Shown: positions 45,318 to 55,632 of the stretch, one piece after another
How positions within the stretch are numbered: position 1 is the first letter of the stretch
Layout of the letters: every line of letters begins with the position of its first letter
NCBI RefSeq assembly: GCF_001632845.1
Contig: NZ_CP011994.1
Span: forward strand, 2,552,001-2,616,000
DNA length: 64,000 nt
Source of the DNA: Ectothiorhodospira sp. BSL-9
GTDB taxonomy: Bacteria; Pseudomonadota; Gammaproteobacteria; Ectothiorhodospirales; Ectothiorhodospiraceae
Reading direction: 5' to 3'
Position numbers and translations under genes: made by a program
The notes under the pieces: model-generated
The model's database searches: none
Seen by the model: only the letters and a program-made list of their open reading frames with translations
Told to the model about the DNA's origin: nothing

Positions 45318-47144
45318 ATGAGCAGTAGTCCCCCGATCGACGACAAACAACAGCGCATACGGAATTTCTCCATCATTGCCCACATCGACCACGGCAAATC
45401 CACCCTGGCCGATCGTTTCATTCAGGAATGTGGCGGGCTGACCCAGCGGGAAATGGCGGAACAGGTTCTGGACTCCATGGATCTGGAGCGGGAACGGGGC
45501 ATCACCATCAAGGCGCAGAGTGTCTCGCTGTTCTACACAGCCCGGGATGGCCTGGAATATCAACTCAACTTCATCGACACCCCCGGGCACGTGGACTTCT
45601 CCTACGAGGTTTCCCGATCCCTGTATGCCTGCGAGGGGGCCCTGCTGGTGGTGGATGCATCCCAGGGCGTTGAGGCGCAGAGCGTGGCCAACTGCTACAC
45701 CGCGATTGATCAGGAACTGGAAGTGGTTCCGGTGCTCAACAAGATCGATCTGCCCGCCGCCGAGCCCGAACGCGTGGCCCACGAGATCGAGGAGATCATC
45801 GGCATCGAGGCACAGAATGCCGTGCGGGTGAGTGCCAAGACGGGCGAGGGTGTGTCCGACCTGCTGGAAGCCCTGGTGGCCCGGATTCCACCACCCCAGG
45901 GAAGTCCTGACGGGCCCCTGAAGGCCCTGATCATCGATTCCTGGTTTGACAACTACATGGGCGTGGTGGCCCTGGTGCGTGTCAAGCAGGGGAGTATCCG
46001 GCCCAAACAGAAGATCATGGCCATGTCCACAGGGCGCAATCACCTGGTGGACAAGGTGGGCGTATTCAATCCCAAGCCCACGCCTTGCGATGTGCTGGGC
46101 GTGGGGCAGGTGGGTTTTGTCATCGCCACCATCAAGGACATCACCGGTGCCAAGGTGGGGGATACCCTGACCAGCGCCGATCATCCCGCCGACTCCCCGT
46201 TGCCGGGTTTCAAGGAGGTTCAGCCCCGGGTCTTTGCGGGCATCTTCCCGGTCAGCGCCGATGATTTCAATGATCTGCGCGATGCCCTGGACAAGCTTCG
46301 CCTCAATGACGCCTCGCTGCACTATGAACCCGAGACCTCCCAGGCCCTGGGCTTTGGTTTTCGCTGTGGTTTCCTGGGCATGCTCCATATGGAAATCGTC
46401 CAGGAACGCCTGGAGCGGGAGTACGATCTGGATCTGATCACCACCGCGCCCACCGTGATCTATGAGGTGGAAACCACCAGCGGCGAGGTGAAGACCATCC
46501 ACAATCCCTCGCAGTTGCCGCCGAGCAATGAGCTGGCCGAGATCCGCGAACCCATCATCAGCGCCAACATCCTGCTGCCACAGGACTATGTGGGCGCAGT
46601 GATCACCCTGTGCGTGGAAAAGCGGGGTGTGCAGACCCGCATGCAGTATCTGGGCAAGCAGGTGTCTCTGGGCTACGACATGCCCATGTCGGAGGTGGTG
46701 CTGGACTTCTTCGACCGGCTCAAGTCGGTCAGCCGCGGCTATGCCTCCTTTGACTACGAGCTGAAGAACTTCGAGGCGGCCCCCCTGGTGAAGGTGGATG
46801 TGCTCATCAACGGCGAGCGCGTGGATGCCCTTTCCATCATTACCCACAGGGATCAGGCCCAGACCCGGGGCCGGGATCTCACCGAGCGCATGGCCAAGTT
46901 GATCCCCCGGCAGATGTTCGAGGTGGCCATCCAGGCCGCCATCGGCTCCAAGATCATCGCCCGCTCCTCCGTGAAGGCCCTGCGCAAGAACGTGACCGCC
47001 AAATGCTACGGCGGCGACGCCAGCCGCAAGCGCAAGCTGCTGGAAAAGCAGAAGGCCGGGAAAAAGCGCATGAAGAACATCGGCCGCGTCGAGGTACCCC
47101 AGGAGGCCTTCCTGGCAGTGCTTCAAGTGGACAACAAGGACTGA
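45318..47144 (+). CDS. lepA: Elongation factor 4 (LepA)
   Basis: 608 residues. GTPase motifs [25 protein letters not shown] and NKIDLP, then domain IV and the LepA-specific C-terminus. It back-translocates or remodels ribosomes. Length matches the family. It opens the lepA-lepB-rnc-era cluster. Confidence 0.97.
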   Translation: MSSSPPIDDKQQRIRNFSIIAHIDHGKSTLADRFIQECGGLTQREMAEQVLDSMDLERERGITIKAQSVSLFYTARDGLEYQLNFIDTPGHVDFSYEVSRSLYACEGALLVVDASQGVEAQSVANCYTAIDQELEVVPVLNKIDLPAAEPERVAHEIEEIIGIEAQNAVRVSAKTGEGVSDLLEALVARIPPPQGSPDGPLKALIIDSWFDNYMGVVALVRVKQGSIRPKQKIMAMSTGRNHLVDKVGVFNPKPTPCDVLGVGQVGFVIATIKDITGAKVGDTLTSADHPADSPLPGFKEVQPRVFAGIFPVSADDFNDLRDALDKLRLNDASLHYEPETSQALGFGFRCGFLGMLHMEIVQERLEREYDLDLITTAPTVIYEVETTSGEVKTIHNPSQLPPSNELAEIREPIISANILLPQDYVGAVITLCVEKRGVQTRMQYLGKQVSLGYDMPMSEVVLDFFDRLKSVSRGYASFDYELKNFEAAPLVKVDVLINGERVDALSIITHRDQAQTRGRDLTERMAKLIPRQMFEVAIQAAIGSKIIARSSVKALRKNVTAKCYGGDASRKRKLLEKQKAGKKRMKNIGRVEVPQEAFLAVLQVDNKD

Positions 47145-47159
47145 TGGGAGACAGGGACC

Positions 47160-47984
47160 ATGACATTTGACCTGGAATTGATTCTGGTACTGGGCACTCT
47201 GGTTACCGGTCTGGTGTGGCTGGCCGATGTGATCTGGTGGCGCAAGTCACGCATGGCTGCGGTGCAGGAGGCGAATCCCGGGCAGGGCAAACGGGTGGCA
47301 AAGGCCGCGGCCAAGGCTCAGGAGCCCTGGTATGTGGACTATGCCAAGGCGTTCTTGCCGGTACTGCTCATTGTGCTGGTGCTGCGCGCCTTTGTGGCGG
47401 AACCCTTCCGCATTCCCTCCGGCTCCATGATGCCCACCCTGCTCGTGGGTGATTTCATCCTGGTGAGCAAATCCAGCTACGGCATCCGGCTACCGGTGGT
47501 GCGAACCCGGATCATCGATACCGGCCAGCCCCAGCGTGGCGACGTGGCGGTTTTCCGATACCCGGCGAACCCCCGGGAGGACTACATCAAACGCATTGTG
47601 GGTGTGCCGGGGGATCGCGTGGGTTTCTACGACAAGCGTCTGTACATCAATGGGGAACCCGTGCCTCAGGAAGTGCTGGGCAGTTACGAGGGGCAGGGCT
47701 CGGGGGCGGTCATGACCGGTGCCCAGTTGATGGAAGAACGTATCAACGAGGTCTCCCATCAGGTGCTGGCATGGCCGGATCGGCAATCCGCTGAAGGTGA
47801 GGTGGTGGTGCCCGAAGGTCATTATTTTGCCCTGGGCGACAATCGGGACAACAGTAACGACAGCCGCTTCTGGGGGTTTGTGCCTGAGGAGAACCTGGTG
47901 GGCCGGGCCCTGTTCATCTGGATGCACTGGGACCACGGCGCCCGGGAGATGGATTTCAGCCGACTGGGCACGCGTATCCAGTAG
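47160..47984 (+). CDS. lepB: Signal peptidase I LepB
   Basis: 274 residues. Two N-terminal membrane segments, catalytic Ser in IPSGSMMPTLLVGDF and Lys in DYIKRIVGVPGD, and the box E GDNRDNSNDSRFWGFVP. Removes signal peptides. Starts 15 bp after lepA. Confidence 0.97.
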   Translation: MTFDLELILVLGTLVTGLVWLADVIWWRKSRMAAVQEANPGQGKRVAKAAAKAQEPWYVDYAKAFLPVLLIVLVLRAFVAEPFRIPSGSMMPTLLVGDFILVSKSSYGIRLPVVRTRIIDTGQPQRGDVAVFRYPANPREDYIKRIVGVPGDRVGFYDKRLYINGEPVPQEVLGSYEGQGSGAVMTGAQLMEERINEVSHQVLAWPDRQSAEGEVVVPEGHYFALGDNRDNSNDSRFWGFVPEENLVGRALFIWMHWDHGAREMDFSRLGTRIQ

Positions 47985-48075
47985 GGCGACCGCTGGCGCT
48001 GCCTGTGGCGCCGGTGATTCGCGTCAGGGGTTATACTGAGCCCCTGACTATTCGTCTCTATTGGGGGCTCAGAAC

Positions 48076-48447
48076 ATGAAGACCTTGCATTCGCAATCCG
48101 GCGCCGGGTTCATCCCGCTGCTTCTGATCATCGGTATCCTCGTGATGCTGGGAACCGTGGGACTGCGGCTGTTCCCGGTTTACATGGAGTACTGGAACGC
48201 AACATCCATCGTCAAGGATGTGGCCAGCGAACCAGGTGCCGCCAACAAGAACGCCCGTCAGTTGTGGACCGATGTGAACCGCCGCTTTCAGATCAACTCA
48301 GTGGATAACGTGCAGCGCGACCATGTCACTGTGGAACAGCAGGGGGGCGGGCAGGTCCTGCGGGTCCAGTACGAGGTGCGCACCCCCATGATTGCCAATG
48401 TGGACGCGGTGGTGAGTTTCGACCGGTCGTACCCACTGGCAGATTGA
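48076..48447 (+). CDS. DUF4845 protein
   Basis: 123 residues from an ATG at 48076. A type IV pilin-like N-terminal helix (GAGFIPLLLIIGILVMLGTVGLRLFPVYMEY) suggests a membrane-anchored protein; the C-terminal half is a small beta-rich domain. This family sits between lepB and rnc in many gammaproteobacteria with no known function. Confidence 0.85.
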   Translation: MKTLHSQSGAGFIPLLLIIGILVMLGTVGLRLFPVYMEYWNATSIVKDVASEPGAANKNARQLWTDVNRRFQINSVDNVQRDHVTVEQQGGGQVLRVQYEVRTPMIANVDAVVSFDRSYPLAD

Positions 48448-48449
48448 GC

Positions 48450-49133
48450 ATGGTACGTACTGGTCTTATGGCGCTTTTGCCCGAATCCGTCCCGGATTCG
48501 GAAGCCCTGCGTCAGGCGCTCACCCATCGTAGCGCCGGGCAGCGCCACAACGAGCGCCTGGAATATCTGGGTGACAGTGTGCTCAATTTCATCATCGCCG
48601 ACCGCCTGTACCAGGTGCGGCCCGAGGCCCCGGAGGGGGAACTCAGCCGCCTGCGGGCCGCCCTGGTGAACAAGGACAGCCTGGCGGTCATTGCTCGGGA
48701 TCAGGGCATGGGGGAGTTGCTCAGTCTCGGTGAGGGCGAGCGCAAGAGTGGCGGTCATCGCCGGGATTCCATCCTCGCCGATGCCCTGGAAGCGGTGATC
48801 GGTGCGGTGTACGTGCTCACGGATTTTGAAACCACGCGGGACTTCGTGCTCAAGCTCTATGCGTCCCGCTTTGCCAGCCTGCCCAGTGCCGAATCCCTCA
48901 AGGACCCCAAAACCCGCCTGCAGGAATGGCTGCAGCGCAGAAACCTGGACATCCCCGACTACGAGATCCTGGAAGTGTCGGGCAAACCTCATGATCAGCA
49001 TTTCAAGGCAGCCTGCCATATCCCGGCTCGGGAGTTATCGGTGAAGGGCGAGGGCAGCAGTCGTCGCCGCGCCGAGCAGGCCGCCGCCGTCAAGGCCATG
49101 GAAGCACTCCAGGCCGTGGAGAAGAACACTTGA
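48450..49133 (+). CDS. rnc: Ribonuclease III
   Basis: 227 residues. The catalytic HNERLEYLGDSVLNFIIADRLY motif, DALEAVIGAVY, and a C-terminal dsRNA-binding domain (KTRLQEWLQRRNLDIPDYEIL). Cuts double-stranded rRNA precursors. A TTG six bases earlier overlaps the previous stop. Confidence 0.97.
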   Translation: MVRTGLMALLPESVPDSEALRQALTHRSAGQRHNERLEYLGDSVLNFIIADRLYQVRPEAPEGELSRLRAALVNKDSLAVIARDQGMGELLSLGEGERKSGGHRRDSILADALEAVIGAVYVLTDFETTRDFVLKLYASRFASLPSAESLKDPKTRLQEWLQRRNLDIPDYEILEVSGKPHDQHFKAACHIPARELSVKGEGSSRRRAEQAAAVKAMEALQAVEKNT

Positions 49134-50071
49134 TTGAACATTCCGATCCTGGCTCCCTGGGCCAGGGTGATGACCTGTCGTCCACTCGTTGTGGTTATGT
49201 TGCCATTATCGGGCGTCCGAACGTGGGCAAGTCCACCTTGCTCAACCACCTGGTGGGGGAGAAGATCGCCGCCGCCAGCCGCAAGGCCCAGACCACGCGG
49301 CACCGGATTCGCGGACTGATCACCCACGGCCCGGACCAGTTGGTGCTGGTGGATACCCCGGGGGTGGATCCCTCCACACCCAAGTTGTTGGGCAAGGTAC
49401 TCAATCGCACCGCTCAGGCGGCAGTGGATGATGTGGATGCCGTGGTCCTGGTGGTGGAGGCGGGCCGCTGGGAACCCGCTGACGAGGCCCTGGCCCAGCG
49501 CCTGGAGAACAGCAACCGCCCTGTGGTGCTGGTCATCAATAAGGTGGATCGGCTCAAGGACAAGTCGGCCCTTTTGCCCTATATCGACCAGGTGCGGGGA
49601 CGGCTGCCCTTTCACGAGGTGGTGCCCCTCTCGGCCCTCAAGGGCAAGAACGTCGAGCCACTGGTGGACACGCTGATGCAACTCCTGCCGCCAGGCCCCC
49701 ATCTGTTCCCGGATGACGAAATCACCGACCGCAGTCAGCGTTTTCGCGTGACGGAGGTGATCCGCGAGCAACTCCTGGAGCGCCTGGGCCAGGAAGTGCC
49801 CTACGCCACCTCGGTGGAGGTGGAACAATGGGAAGACTCCGGCACCGCACTGCATATCGGCGCGGTGATCTGGGTGGAACGCGAGGGTCAGAAGGCCATT
49901 GTCGTGGGCAAGGGAGGCCGCATGATCAAGGGCGTGGGCAGCGGCGCCCGGGTGGAACTGGAACAGATGCTCGAACGCAAGGTGATGCTCAAGCTCTGGG
50001 TGAAGTTGCGGGACGGCTGGCAGGATGATCTGGACGGTATCCGCCGCATGGGGATCGACGTGGAGTCGTGA
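49130..50071 (+). CDS. era: GTPase Era
   Basis: 313 residues from a TTG that overlaps the rnc stop (TTGA). GRPNVGKSTLLNHL, DTPGVDPST, NKVDRLKDK and a C-terminal KH domain (EGQKAIVVGKGGRMIKGVG) identify Era, which matures the 16S rRNA 3' end. Confidence 0.97.
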   Translation: MIEHSDPGSLGQGDDLSSTRCGYVAIIGRPNVGKSTLLNHLVGEKIAAASRKAQTTRHRIRGLITHGPDQLVLVDTPGVDPSTPKLLGKVLNRTAQAAVDDVDAVVLVVEAGRWEPADEALAQRLENSNRPVVLVINKVDRLKDKSALLPYIDQVRGRLPFHEVVPLSALKGKNVEPLVDTLMQLLPPGPHLFPDDEITDRSQRFRVTEVIREQLLERLGQEVPYATSVEVEQWEDSGTALHIGAVIWVEREGQKAIVVGKGGRMIKGVGSGARVELEQMLERKVMLKLWVKLRDGWQDDLDGIRRMGIDVES

Positions 50072-50772
50072 GCACCGTCGCGCGCAGCATCGGCTATGTG
50101 CTGCATGCCCGCCCTTACCGTGAAACCAGCCAGCTGCTGGAACTGTTCACCGTATCCGAGGGGCGCATGGCCGCCGTGCTGCGCGGTGCCCGCAACCGGG
50201 GGCGTCACGCCGCCCAGCCCTTTCGCCGGATGGAACTGGCCTGGTCCGGACGTGGTCAGGTACAGACCCTCACCCAGTGCGATGAGACCGGGGCCATGCG
50301 GCTCAAGGGAGATCGGGCCATTTGTGGCCTGTATGTGAACGAACTGGCCATGAAGTTGTTGCCCCGACAGATCCAGGCTCCCGAACTGTTCGAGGCGTAT
50401 GAGCGGGTACTGGGCCAACTGGCAGATGCTGGCATTCCCGTGGAGTTACCGTTGCGCCAGTATGAGCTGGCGCTGTTGCAATGGCTGGGGGAAGGCCTGG
50501 AGTTCCTGTCCAGCGACACACTGGACCCCAGCGCTCATTATCTGGTGGAACCTCAGCAGACGCCGCGTCCCGCCGGTGCAGGCGAGATGGATTCACCCCA
50601 CTGTATCACCGGGCGGGCATTGACCGCCCTGTTATGCGGTCAACTGGAAGACCGCGAAGACCGGCGTCAGGCAAGGCGGGTGCTGCGTCTGCTGCTGGAT
50701 CACCATCTGGAGGGTAAGCCCCTCGTTTCACGTCAACTCATCGCCCGCGGGCGATCGGATGCCACATCATGA
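50068..50772 (+). CDS. recO: DNA repair protein RecO
   Basis: 234 residues from a GTG overlapping the era stop. The N-terminal OB fold (IGYVLHARPYRETSQLLELFT) and a helical region with YELALLQWLGEGLEF identify RecO. Works with RecR (encoded at 34119-34715) to load RecA. Confidence 0.95.
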   Translation: MSTVARSIGYVLHARPYRETSQLLELFTVSEGRMAAVLRGARNRGRHAAQPFRRMELAWSGRGQVQTLTQCDETGAMRLKGDRAICGLYVNELAMKLLPRQIQAPELFEAYERVLGQLADAGIPVELPLRQYELALLQWLGEGLEFLSSDTLDPSAHYLVEPQQTPRPAGAGEMDSPHCITGRALTALLCGQLEDREDRRQARRVLRLLLDHHLEGKPLVSRQLIARGRSDATS

Positions 50773-51509
50773 GCTTTGTCTTTCCCCGTTTACGCCTGGG
50801 TGTGAACATCGATCATCTGGCTACCATCCGCCAGGTACGTCACACCACCTATCCCGATCTTGAAGATGCCGTACGCCGTATTGAGGCCGCCGGCGCCGAC
50901 ATCATCACCCTGCATCTGCGGGAGGACAGGCGCCATATTCAGGACGCAGATGTGTACGGCCTGCGCCATACCATCCAAAGTGGCATGAATCTGGAGATGG
51001 CCCCCACCGCCGAGATGCATGCCATTGCCCTGGAGGTGAAGCCCGAGGCCTGTTGCCTGGTGCCTGAGCGCCGTGAGGAACTCACCACCGAGGGTGGGCT
51101 GGACGTTCTGGGGCATGAGGATCGCCTGGCCGACTACTGTGCCGGGCTGGTGGAGGCCGGCATCAAGGTCTCCCTGTTCGTGGAGCCGGATCCCGAGCAC
51201 CTGGATGCCGCCCGGCGCATCGGCGCGCCCGTGGTGGAACTGCACACGGGTGCCTATGCCAACGCCGGGAGCCCTGAGGAGCGTCAGGCGTTGCTGGAAC
51301 AGATCGGCCGGGCGGCGCGCCACGGTCACGAACTGGGGCTGGTGGTCAGTGCCGGTCACGGCCTGGACTACGACAACGTGGGACCCATTGCCGCGATTCC
51401 TGAATTCTATGAGTTGAACATCGGCCACTCCATCGTGGCGCGGGCCCTGTTCTGTGGCATTCAGGAAGCGGTGGTGGAGATGCGTGCCGCCATGGATGCT
51501 GCCCGCTGA
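50769..51509 (+). CDS. pdxJ: Pyridoxine 5'-phosphate synthase PdxJ
   Basis: 246 residues with LGVNIDHLATIRQVR, HLREDRRHIQD and VSAGHGLDYDNVGPIA, all characteristic. Makes vitamin B6 from aminoacetone phosphate and deoxyxylulose phosphate. ATGA overlap with recO and TGATG overlap with acpS. Confidence 0.97.
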   Translation: MSFVFPRLRLGVNIDHLATIRQVRHTTYPDLEDAVRRIEAAGADIITLHLREDRRHIQDADVYGLRHTIQSGMNLEMAPTAEMHAIALEVKPEACCLVPERREELTTEGGLDVLGHEDRLADYCAGLVEAGIKVSLFVEPDPEHLDAARRIGAPVVELHTGAYANAGSPEERQALLEQIGRAARHGHELGLVVSAGHGLDYDNVGPIAAIPEFYELNIGHSIVARALFCGIQEAVVEMRAAMDAAR

Positions 51510-51889
51510 TGCGCGTGATCGGGATCGGTACGGATATCGTCGCTGTGCACCGTATCGAGGCCTCGTTGACCCGCCATGGCGAGGGTTTCGCCCGACGTAT
51601 CCTGCATCCTGACGAATGGGACGGATTTCGCGACAGTCCCGCACCGGCGGCATTCCTGGCGAAACGCTTCGCGGCCAAGGAGGCGGCCGCCAAGGCCCTG
51701 GGCGTGGGCATCGGGGCCCGGATGTCCCTCCAGGATGCCTGCGTCGACCACGACCCCCACGGACGCCCCTTGCTGCGCCTTGAGGGCAGGGGGCAGGAAA
51801 CGGCGCAAGCCCTGGGGGTCAAGGAGACGCAGATCAGTCTCTCCGATGAGCGCGATTACGCCCTGGCCTTCGTGGTCATGTCAGGTTGA
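51509..51889 (+). CDS. acpS: Holo-[acyl-carrier-protein] synthase AcpS
   Basis: 126 residues. GIGTDIVAVHRIE, FLAKRFAAKEAAAKALG and SLSDERDYALAFVV. Transfers phosphopantetheine to acyl carrier protein. The last 14 bp overlap the convergent hybrid-kinase gene on the other strand. Confidence 0.97.
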   Translation: MRVIGIGTDIVAVHRIEASLTRHGEGFARRILHPDEWDGFRDSPAPAAFLAKRFAAKEAAAKALGVGIGARMSLQDACVDHDPHGRPLLRLEGRGQETAQALGVKETQISLSDERDYALAFVVMSG

Positions 51890-54620
51890 TCACGTTGTCC
51901 CAAAGCGATAGCAGGGCCTCCACCTCGTCCAGCAGGGTTTGACGCATTCCGGGTATGGACACCTCGTCATTCTCGCGCAAGGCTTTTTCCAGAGCGGTAC
52001 TGGCCGCCTCCAGGCGGGGTGTGGCGCAATAGCGCGAGGCCCCCTTGAGCTGGTGCGCCAGCTTCAGCAGCGCCGGGCGCTTCATCCCGGTATCGCACAA
52101 CTCCTGTCGGGCCCTTGTCAGATCCCGGATCAAGAGTTGTCGCAGTTCCCTCGCCAGGTCAGGGGAGTCGCCAGCCATACGCAGGGCACGCTCCGGATCG
52201 TGAAGGGGGCCACCCGTCGGCAGTTGAAACGAGCTTGCAGGGGGGGCGGCGCTGGTCGGGACCTGATCGTTGGCGGCCTTTTTCACGCAATCCAGTAGAT
52301 CGTTCTGGGAAACGGGCTTGGTCAGGATGCGGTCAAATCCCAGCTCCAGCAACTCCCGATGGAACTCAGGGCGGGCGTCAGCGGTAACGGCGATGATCCT
52401 GGCGCCTGGGTCCTCCCGGCGGATGAGCCGCAGCGCTCCGGGGCCGTCCAGCACCGGCATGTGTACATCCATGAATACGATATCGCAGCGCCGGGCCCGG
52501 TAGGACTCCGCAGCCTGGCGGCCGTTGGCGGCTTCATCCACCAGCCCGCCCATGCCGCTGACGAACTCGGTGAGCAGACGGCGATTGATGGCATTGTCAT
52601 CGGCGATGAGAACGCGCTTGCCACTGATGGACCGGGGCCCTGGATGTGCCAGTCGGGGTCTCTCGGTAGCGGGGTACTGCCCGGATTCAGTACCCTGCCT
52701 GAGCAGATACTCTCTCAGCATGCTTTCCGACAGTTGCGGCGCGACCAGCAGCGCACCGCGCCGACGCCATTCTGCAGTGAGATCGTCCGGGAGGGCAGAG
52801 AAGGCGACCAGGATCACCTGCTCCGCCTGCCGGGGAGGCTGTCTGAGGACGCGCAGGCTCTCAGCACCCGGACGGCGCAGCCATAGCAAGCCCCGATGCC
52901 TGTGCGATGCACGCAGCGCATCCAGAAAGCCCTGCATGCTATCCACTGGCCACGCCTGCAGCCCCTGCTGGCGTGCGCAGCCCAGCGCCAGGTCACGGGC
53001 CTCGGCGTCATCCGCGTGGATCACCAGGGCATCGAGCACCGGTGCGGCGGGTTCAGCGGCCGCGTCGACGGTTTCCATGGGCACCTGCAGGCGGAAGGTG
53101 GCGCCTTCGCCCGGGCGACTGTCGACCGAGATCTGCCCCCCGAGCACCTTGACCAGGCCTCGCGTAATGCCAAGCCCCAGGCCTGAGCCCACCCTCTGAA
53201 TCTCGTCGGGCTGAACCTGGTAAAAGGGCTCGAAAATTCGCTCCAGGTGGACTTCGTCGATCCCGGGCCCGAAGTCCTGAACCTCCATCTCCAGAGTAGT
53301 GCCCTGGGCAGTCTCCCGGGCCCGCACCCGCAGGATGACATGGCCGTTCAGCGTGAACTTGACCGCATTACTGAGCACGTTGGTCAGTAACTGCTTCACC
53401 CGTAGCGGATCGCTGATCAGATGCTCCGGGGTGCCCGGCTCCATCAGCAGGGCAATATTGACGGTCCGCTCCGGCACGGCCTTGTCGCAAACGCTGATCA
53501 CTTCGCCCAGCAGTTGCCGCAGATTGAAGGCTGTGCGGTTGATGTAGACATTGCCGGACTCGATGCGAGAAATATCCAGCAGGTCGCTGACCAGTTTAAG
53601 GGTGTCCTGGCTGGATTCATCGATGATATTGACCCAGGATCGTTCCTGGTCATCCAGGGTGCCACGCTGGATCAACAACTCCGCGTAGCCCTGAACTGCG
53701 GTGAGGGGGGTGCGCAGTTCGTGGCTGATGCTGGCCAGAAACTCGGATTTGCGCCGATTGGCCTGATCGGCCTCACCGCGAGCCCGGGTCAGGGCCTGGT
53801 TCTTCTCGTCGATCTCGCGGAGTTTTTCCTGCAGGCGTTGTGTGGCCTCCTGAACACGCTCAGTCATGGACTGCTGGGAACGCTCGATGCTCTCCGCCAT
53901 GCTGTTGATGCCCACCTGCAGCACGCCGATTTCACCATCCACCCGGGCGCGACTGCGGGCCGTGAGGTCTCCCTGGTCGATGTATTTCACCGTGGCGGCA
54001 ATCTTCTCCAGCGGCATGGACAGGCGCATGCTCCAGCGGCTCACCAGCACCCAGGTGATTGCCAGCAAGAGCATGACGATCATCAGGCTCTGCAGCATGG
54101 ACTGGGTCTGATGCACCGAGGTGGGGACGTTGGTCAGGCTGAGCGAGACCGTGCCGATGAGGCGGGGATCGCCATTGCCCGGAGCCGTGGAGGCATCGGG
54201 CAAGGGCAGGTCGAACTCGTCCAGGGCCGTGAGACGGATCTCCTCCTGAAAACGTTTGACCTCCTCGCCAAACAGGTGCGAGGCCATCCAGGCCACGGCC
54301 GCGTTGGTATCACTGCCACCAGGCTGCTGTTCGTGATGGTAAACCTGATGCCCCTGGTGATCCTTGATGGTGACCTCCAGCACATCGGGCTGCATGCGTG
54401 CCTTGGCGGTCACCGCCTCCAGATAGTTCCTGTTGCCGGAGATCACCCCATACTCAGCCGCTGGCCCCAGGAATGCCGCCAGCATCTCACCGCGCATCAA
54501 TAACTGCTCATCCAGTTCCCGGACCTTGATGTCCGTCCAGTAGAGCGTCAGCGCCAGCGCCACCGCGAGGCTGGGTAGCAGTGACAGGGTGAGGATGCGA
54601 TGGCGTATGCGACCTTGCAT
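51876..54620 (-). CDS. BarA-like hybrid histidine kinase
   Basis: 914 residues. Two membrane helices (about 10-30 and 180-200) frame a periplasmic domain of about 150 residues, then a HAMP linker, HisKA with phospho-His (ASISHELRTPLTAVQGY), HATPase (NAVKF, GLGLGITRGL), a degenerate receiver without a phospho-Asp, an intact receiver (phospho-Asp in DIVFMDVHMPVLDG) and an Hpt (AHQLKGASRY). Its start is coupled to the binding-protein gene by a one-base overlap (TGATG), so it is the last gene of the five-gene operon. The periplasmic domain is the obvious place for the binding proteins to act. The output regulator is not in the window. Confidence 0.92.
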   Translation of the reverse strand: MQGRIRHRILTLSLLPSLAVALALTLYWTDIKVRELDEQLLMRGEMLAAFLGPAAEYGVISGNRNYLEAVTAKARMQPDVLEVTIKDHQGHQVYHHEQQPGGSDTNAAVAWMASHLFGEEVKRFQEEIRLTALDEFDLPLPDASTAPGNGDPRLIGTVSLSLTNVPTSVHQTQSMLQSLMIVMLLLAITWVLVSRWSMRLSMPLEKIAATVKYIDQGDLTARSRARVDGEIGVLQVGINSMAESIERSQQSMTERVQEATQRLQEKLREIDEKNQALTRARGEADQANRRKSEFLASISHELRTPLTAVQGYAELLIQRGTLDDQERSWVNIIDESSQDTLKLVSDLLDISRIESGNVYINRTAFNLRQLLGEVISVCDKAVPERTVNIALLMEPGTPEHLISDPLRVKQLLTNVLSNAVKFTLNGHVILRVRARETAQGTTLEMEVQDFGPGIDEVHLERIFEPFYQVQPDEIQRVGSGLGLGITRGLVKVLGGQISVDSRPGEGATFRLQVPMETVDAAAEPAAPVLDALVIHADDAEARDLALGCARQQGLQAWPVDSMQGFLDALRASHRHRGLLWLRRPGAESLRVLRQPPRQAEQVILVAFSALPDDLTAEWRRRGALLVAPQLSESMLREYLLRQGTESGQYPATERPRLAHPGPRSISGKRVLIADDNAINRRLLTEFVSGMGGLVDEAANGRQAAESYRARRCDIVFMDVHMPVLDGPGALRLIRREDPGARIIAVTADARPEFHRELLELGFDRILTKPVSQNDLLDCVKKAANDQVPTSAAPPASSFQLPTGGPLHDPERALRMAGDSPDLARELRQLLIRDLTRARQELCDTGMKRPALLKLAHQLKGASRYCATPRLEAASTALEKALRENDEVSIPGMRQTLLDEVEALLSLWDNVINLT

Positions 54621-55624
54621 CAGGGCTCTTCCACCGTGATGCGCAGGGAACGGGCCACCTGGCGATTGATGGAGACCTGGTGGACTTCGGTATGGCGGCG
54701 CACCGCCACCCAGTCGTCGGGGCCACTCAGGGACTGAATGTACTGGCCGGCCTCGCGGCCCAGGGCCTGTGGCGGACTGTGGATGGACATCAGGGCTCCC
54801 GCCCGGTGAAGGGCCTCGGAATGACCAATCAACGGCGTCCCCTGCCGGTACGTGGTCATCATGATACTGACGATGGTACGAGGGTTGTAGATGCGCCGGT
54901 CGGGGACGGTGAGGATGGCATCCGCTTCCCTTGATGCCTGGATGAAGGTGGGGATCAGGTCGTCCTCCTTCGCGGCGAACCGCAGCAGGGACAGGGGGTC
55001 GTCCTTTTCACGGAGGCTGGTGTTGTCCGGGGTGGTTCCAAACCCCGGGCTCTGAACGATGGCGAAGCGGTTCAGGGCAGGCACGTGCTGGCGTACGATC
55101 TCCACCCGGCGTTCCAGTGGGATGTCCATGAAGATGGCCGCAAAACGCGGATCACCCCCGCGACTATCCATGACGCGCTCGTAGCTGATGGCAGGTACGG
55201 TGATGCTGAGCACCCGTGCCTTTCGCGTTTGCCCTTGCGCGGATTCAGCTGCCCGTGTTCCGGATGTAATGATCAGGCAGTTGTGGCAATCGGCACTCTG
55301 GAGCCACAGGGCAGCATCCGGTGAGTCCATTGCGGTGAAAACCGGTTCCCTGTCTCTTGGCAGGGTGCGAGCGAGCCCCTGGAAAACCTCCTGGTGCAAG
55401 GGAGTCTCTGCACTTGCCAGGAAGATGATGCGCTGGAAGTGCGTGACCGTCGGGGCTTCTGCCCCGCCGTCCTGAGCGAGAACCGTCTGGCCCATCCCGA
55501 TCCATATCGCCATGATCAGGCAGAACCGGGTCAGTGAGGCATTCAGCCATTGGCGTCGGCTCGCCCAGGAGCATCTGCCGACGCCCCTGAGGGTATGGGT
55601 GGAGAAAGGGGAGGACCATTCCAT
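54620..55624 (-). CDS. Periplasmic substrate-binding protein (ABC_sub_bind family), copy B
   Basis: 334 residues with a leader of about 50 residues containing a hydrophobic stretch (LTRFCLIMAIWIGMGQTVLAQ). The mature part resembles TrpX/YcjN-type ABC_sub_bind proteins (PF04392-like; conserved SVLSITVPAISYERV equivalent, ADAILTVPDRRIYNPRTIVSIMMTTYRQGTPLIGHSE). It shares a DCHNC motif with copy A. No permease or ATPase is adjacent. It starts eight bases after the TonB-receptor gene and its stop overlaps the kinase start. Inferred role: ligand-loaded sensor for the kinase. Confidence 0.8.
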   Translation of the reverse strand: MEWSSPFSTHTLRGVGRCSWASRRQWLNASLTRFCLIMAIWIGMGQTVLAQDGGAEAPTVTHFQRIIFLASAETPLHQEVFQGLARTLPRDREPVFTAMDSPDAALWLQSADCHNCLIITSGTRAAESAQGQTRKARVLSITVPAISYERVMDSRGGDPRFAAIFMDIPLERRVEIVRQHVPALNRFAIVQSPGFGTTPDNTSLREKDDPLSLLRFAAKEDDLIPTFIQASREADAILTVPDRRIYNPRTIVSIMMTTYRQGTPLIGHSEALHRAGALMSIHSPPQALGREAGQYIQSLSGPDDWVAVRRHTEVHQVSINRQVARSLRITVEEP

Positions 55625-55632
55625 GGGCAGTC

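Noticed and set aside
45300-47126. 608-codon frame antisense to lepA
   Set aside because: It mirrors the lepA frame almost end to end, an effect of high-GC codon use; its sequence is low-complexity with His/Gly/Gln and no domain, while lepA is unmistakable.
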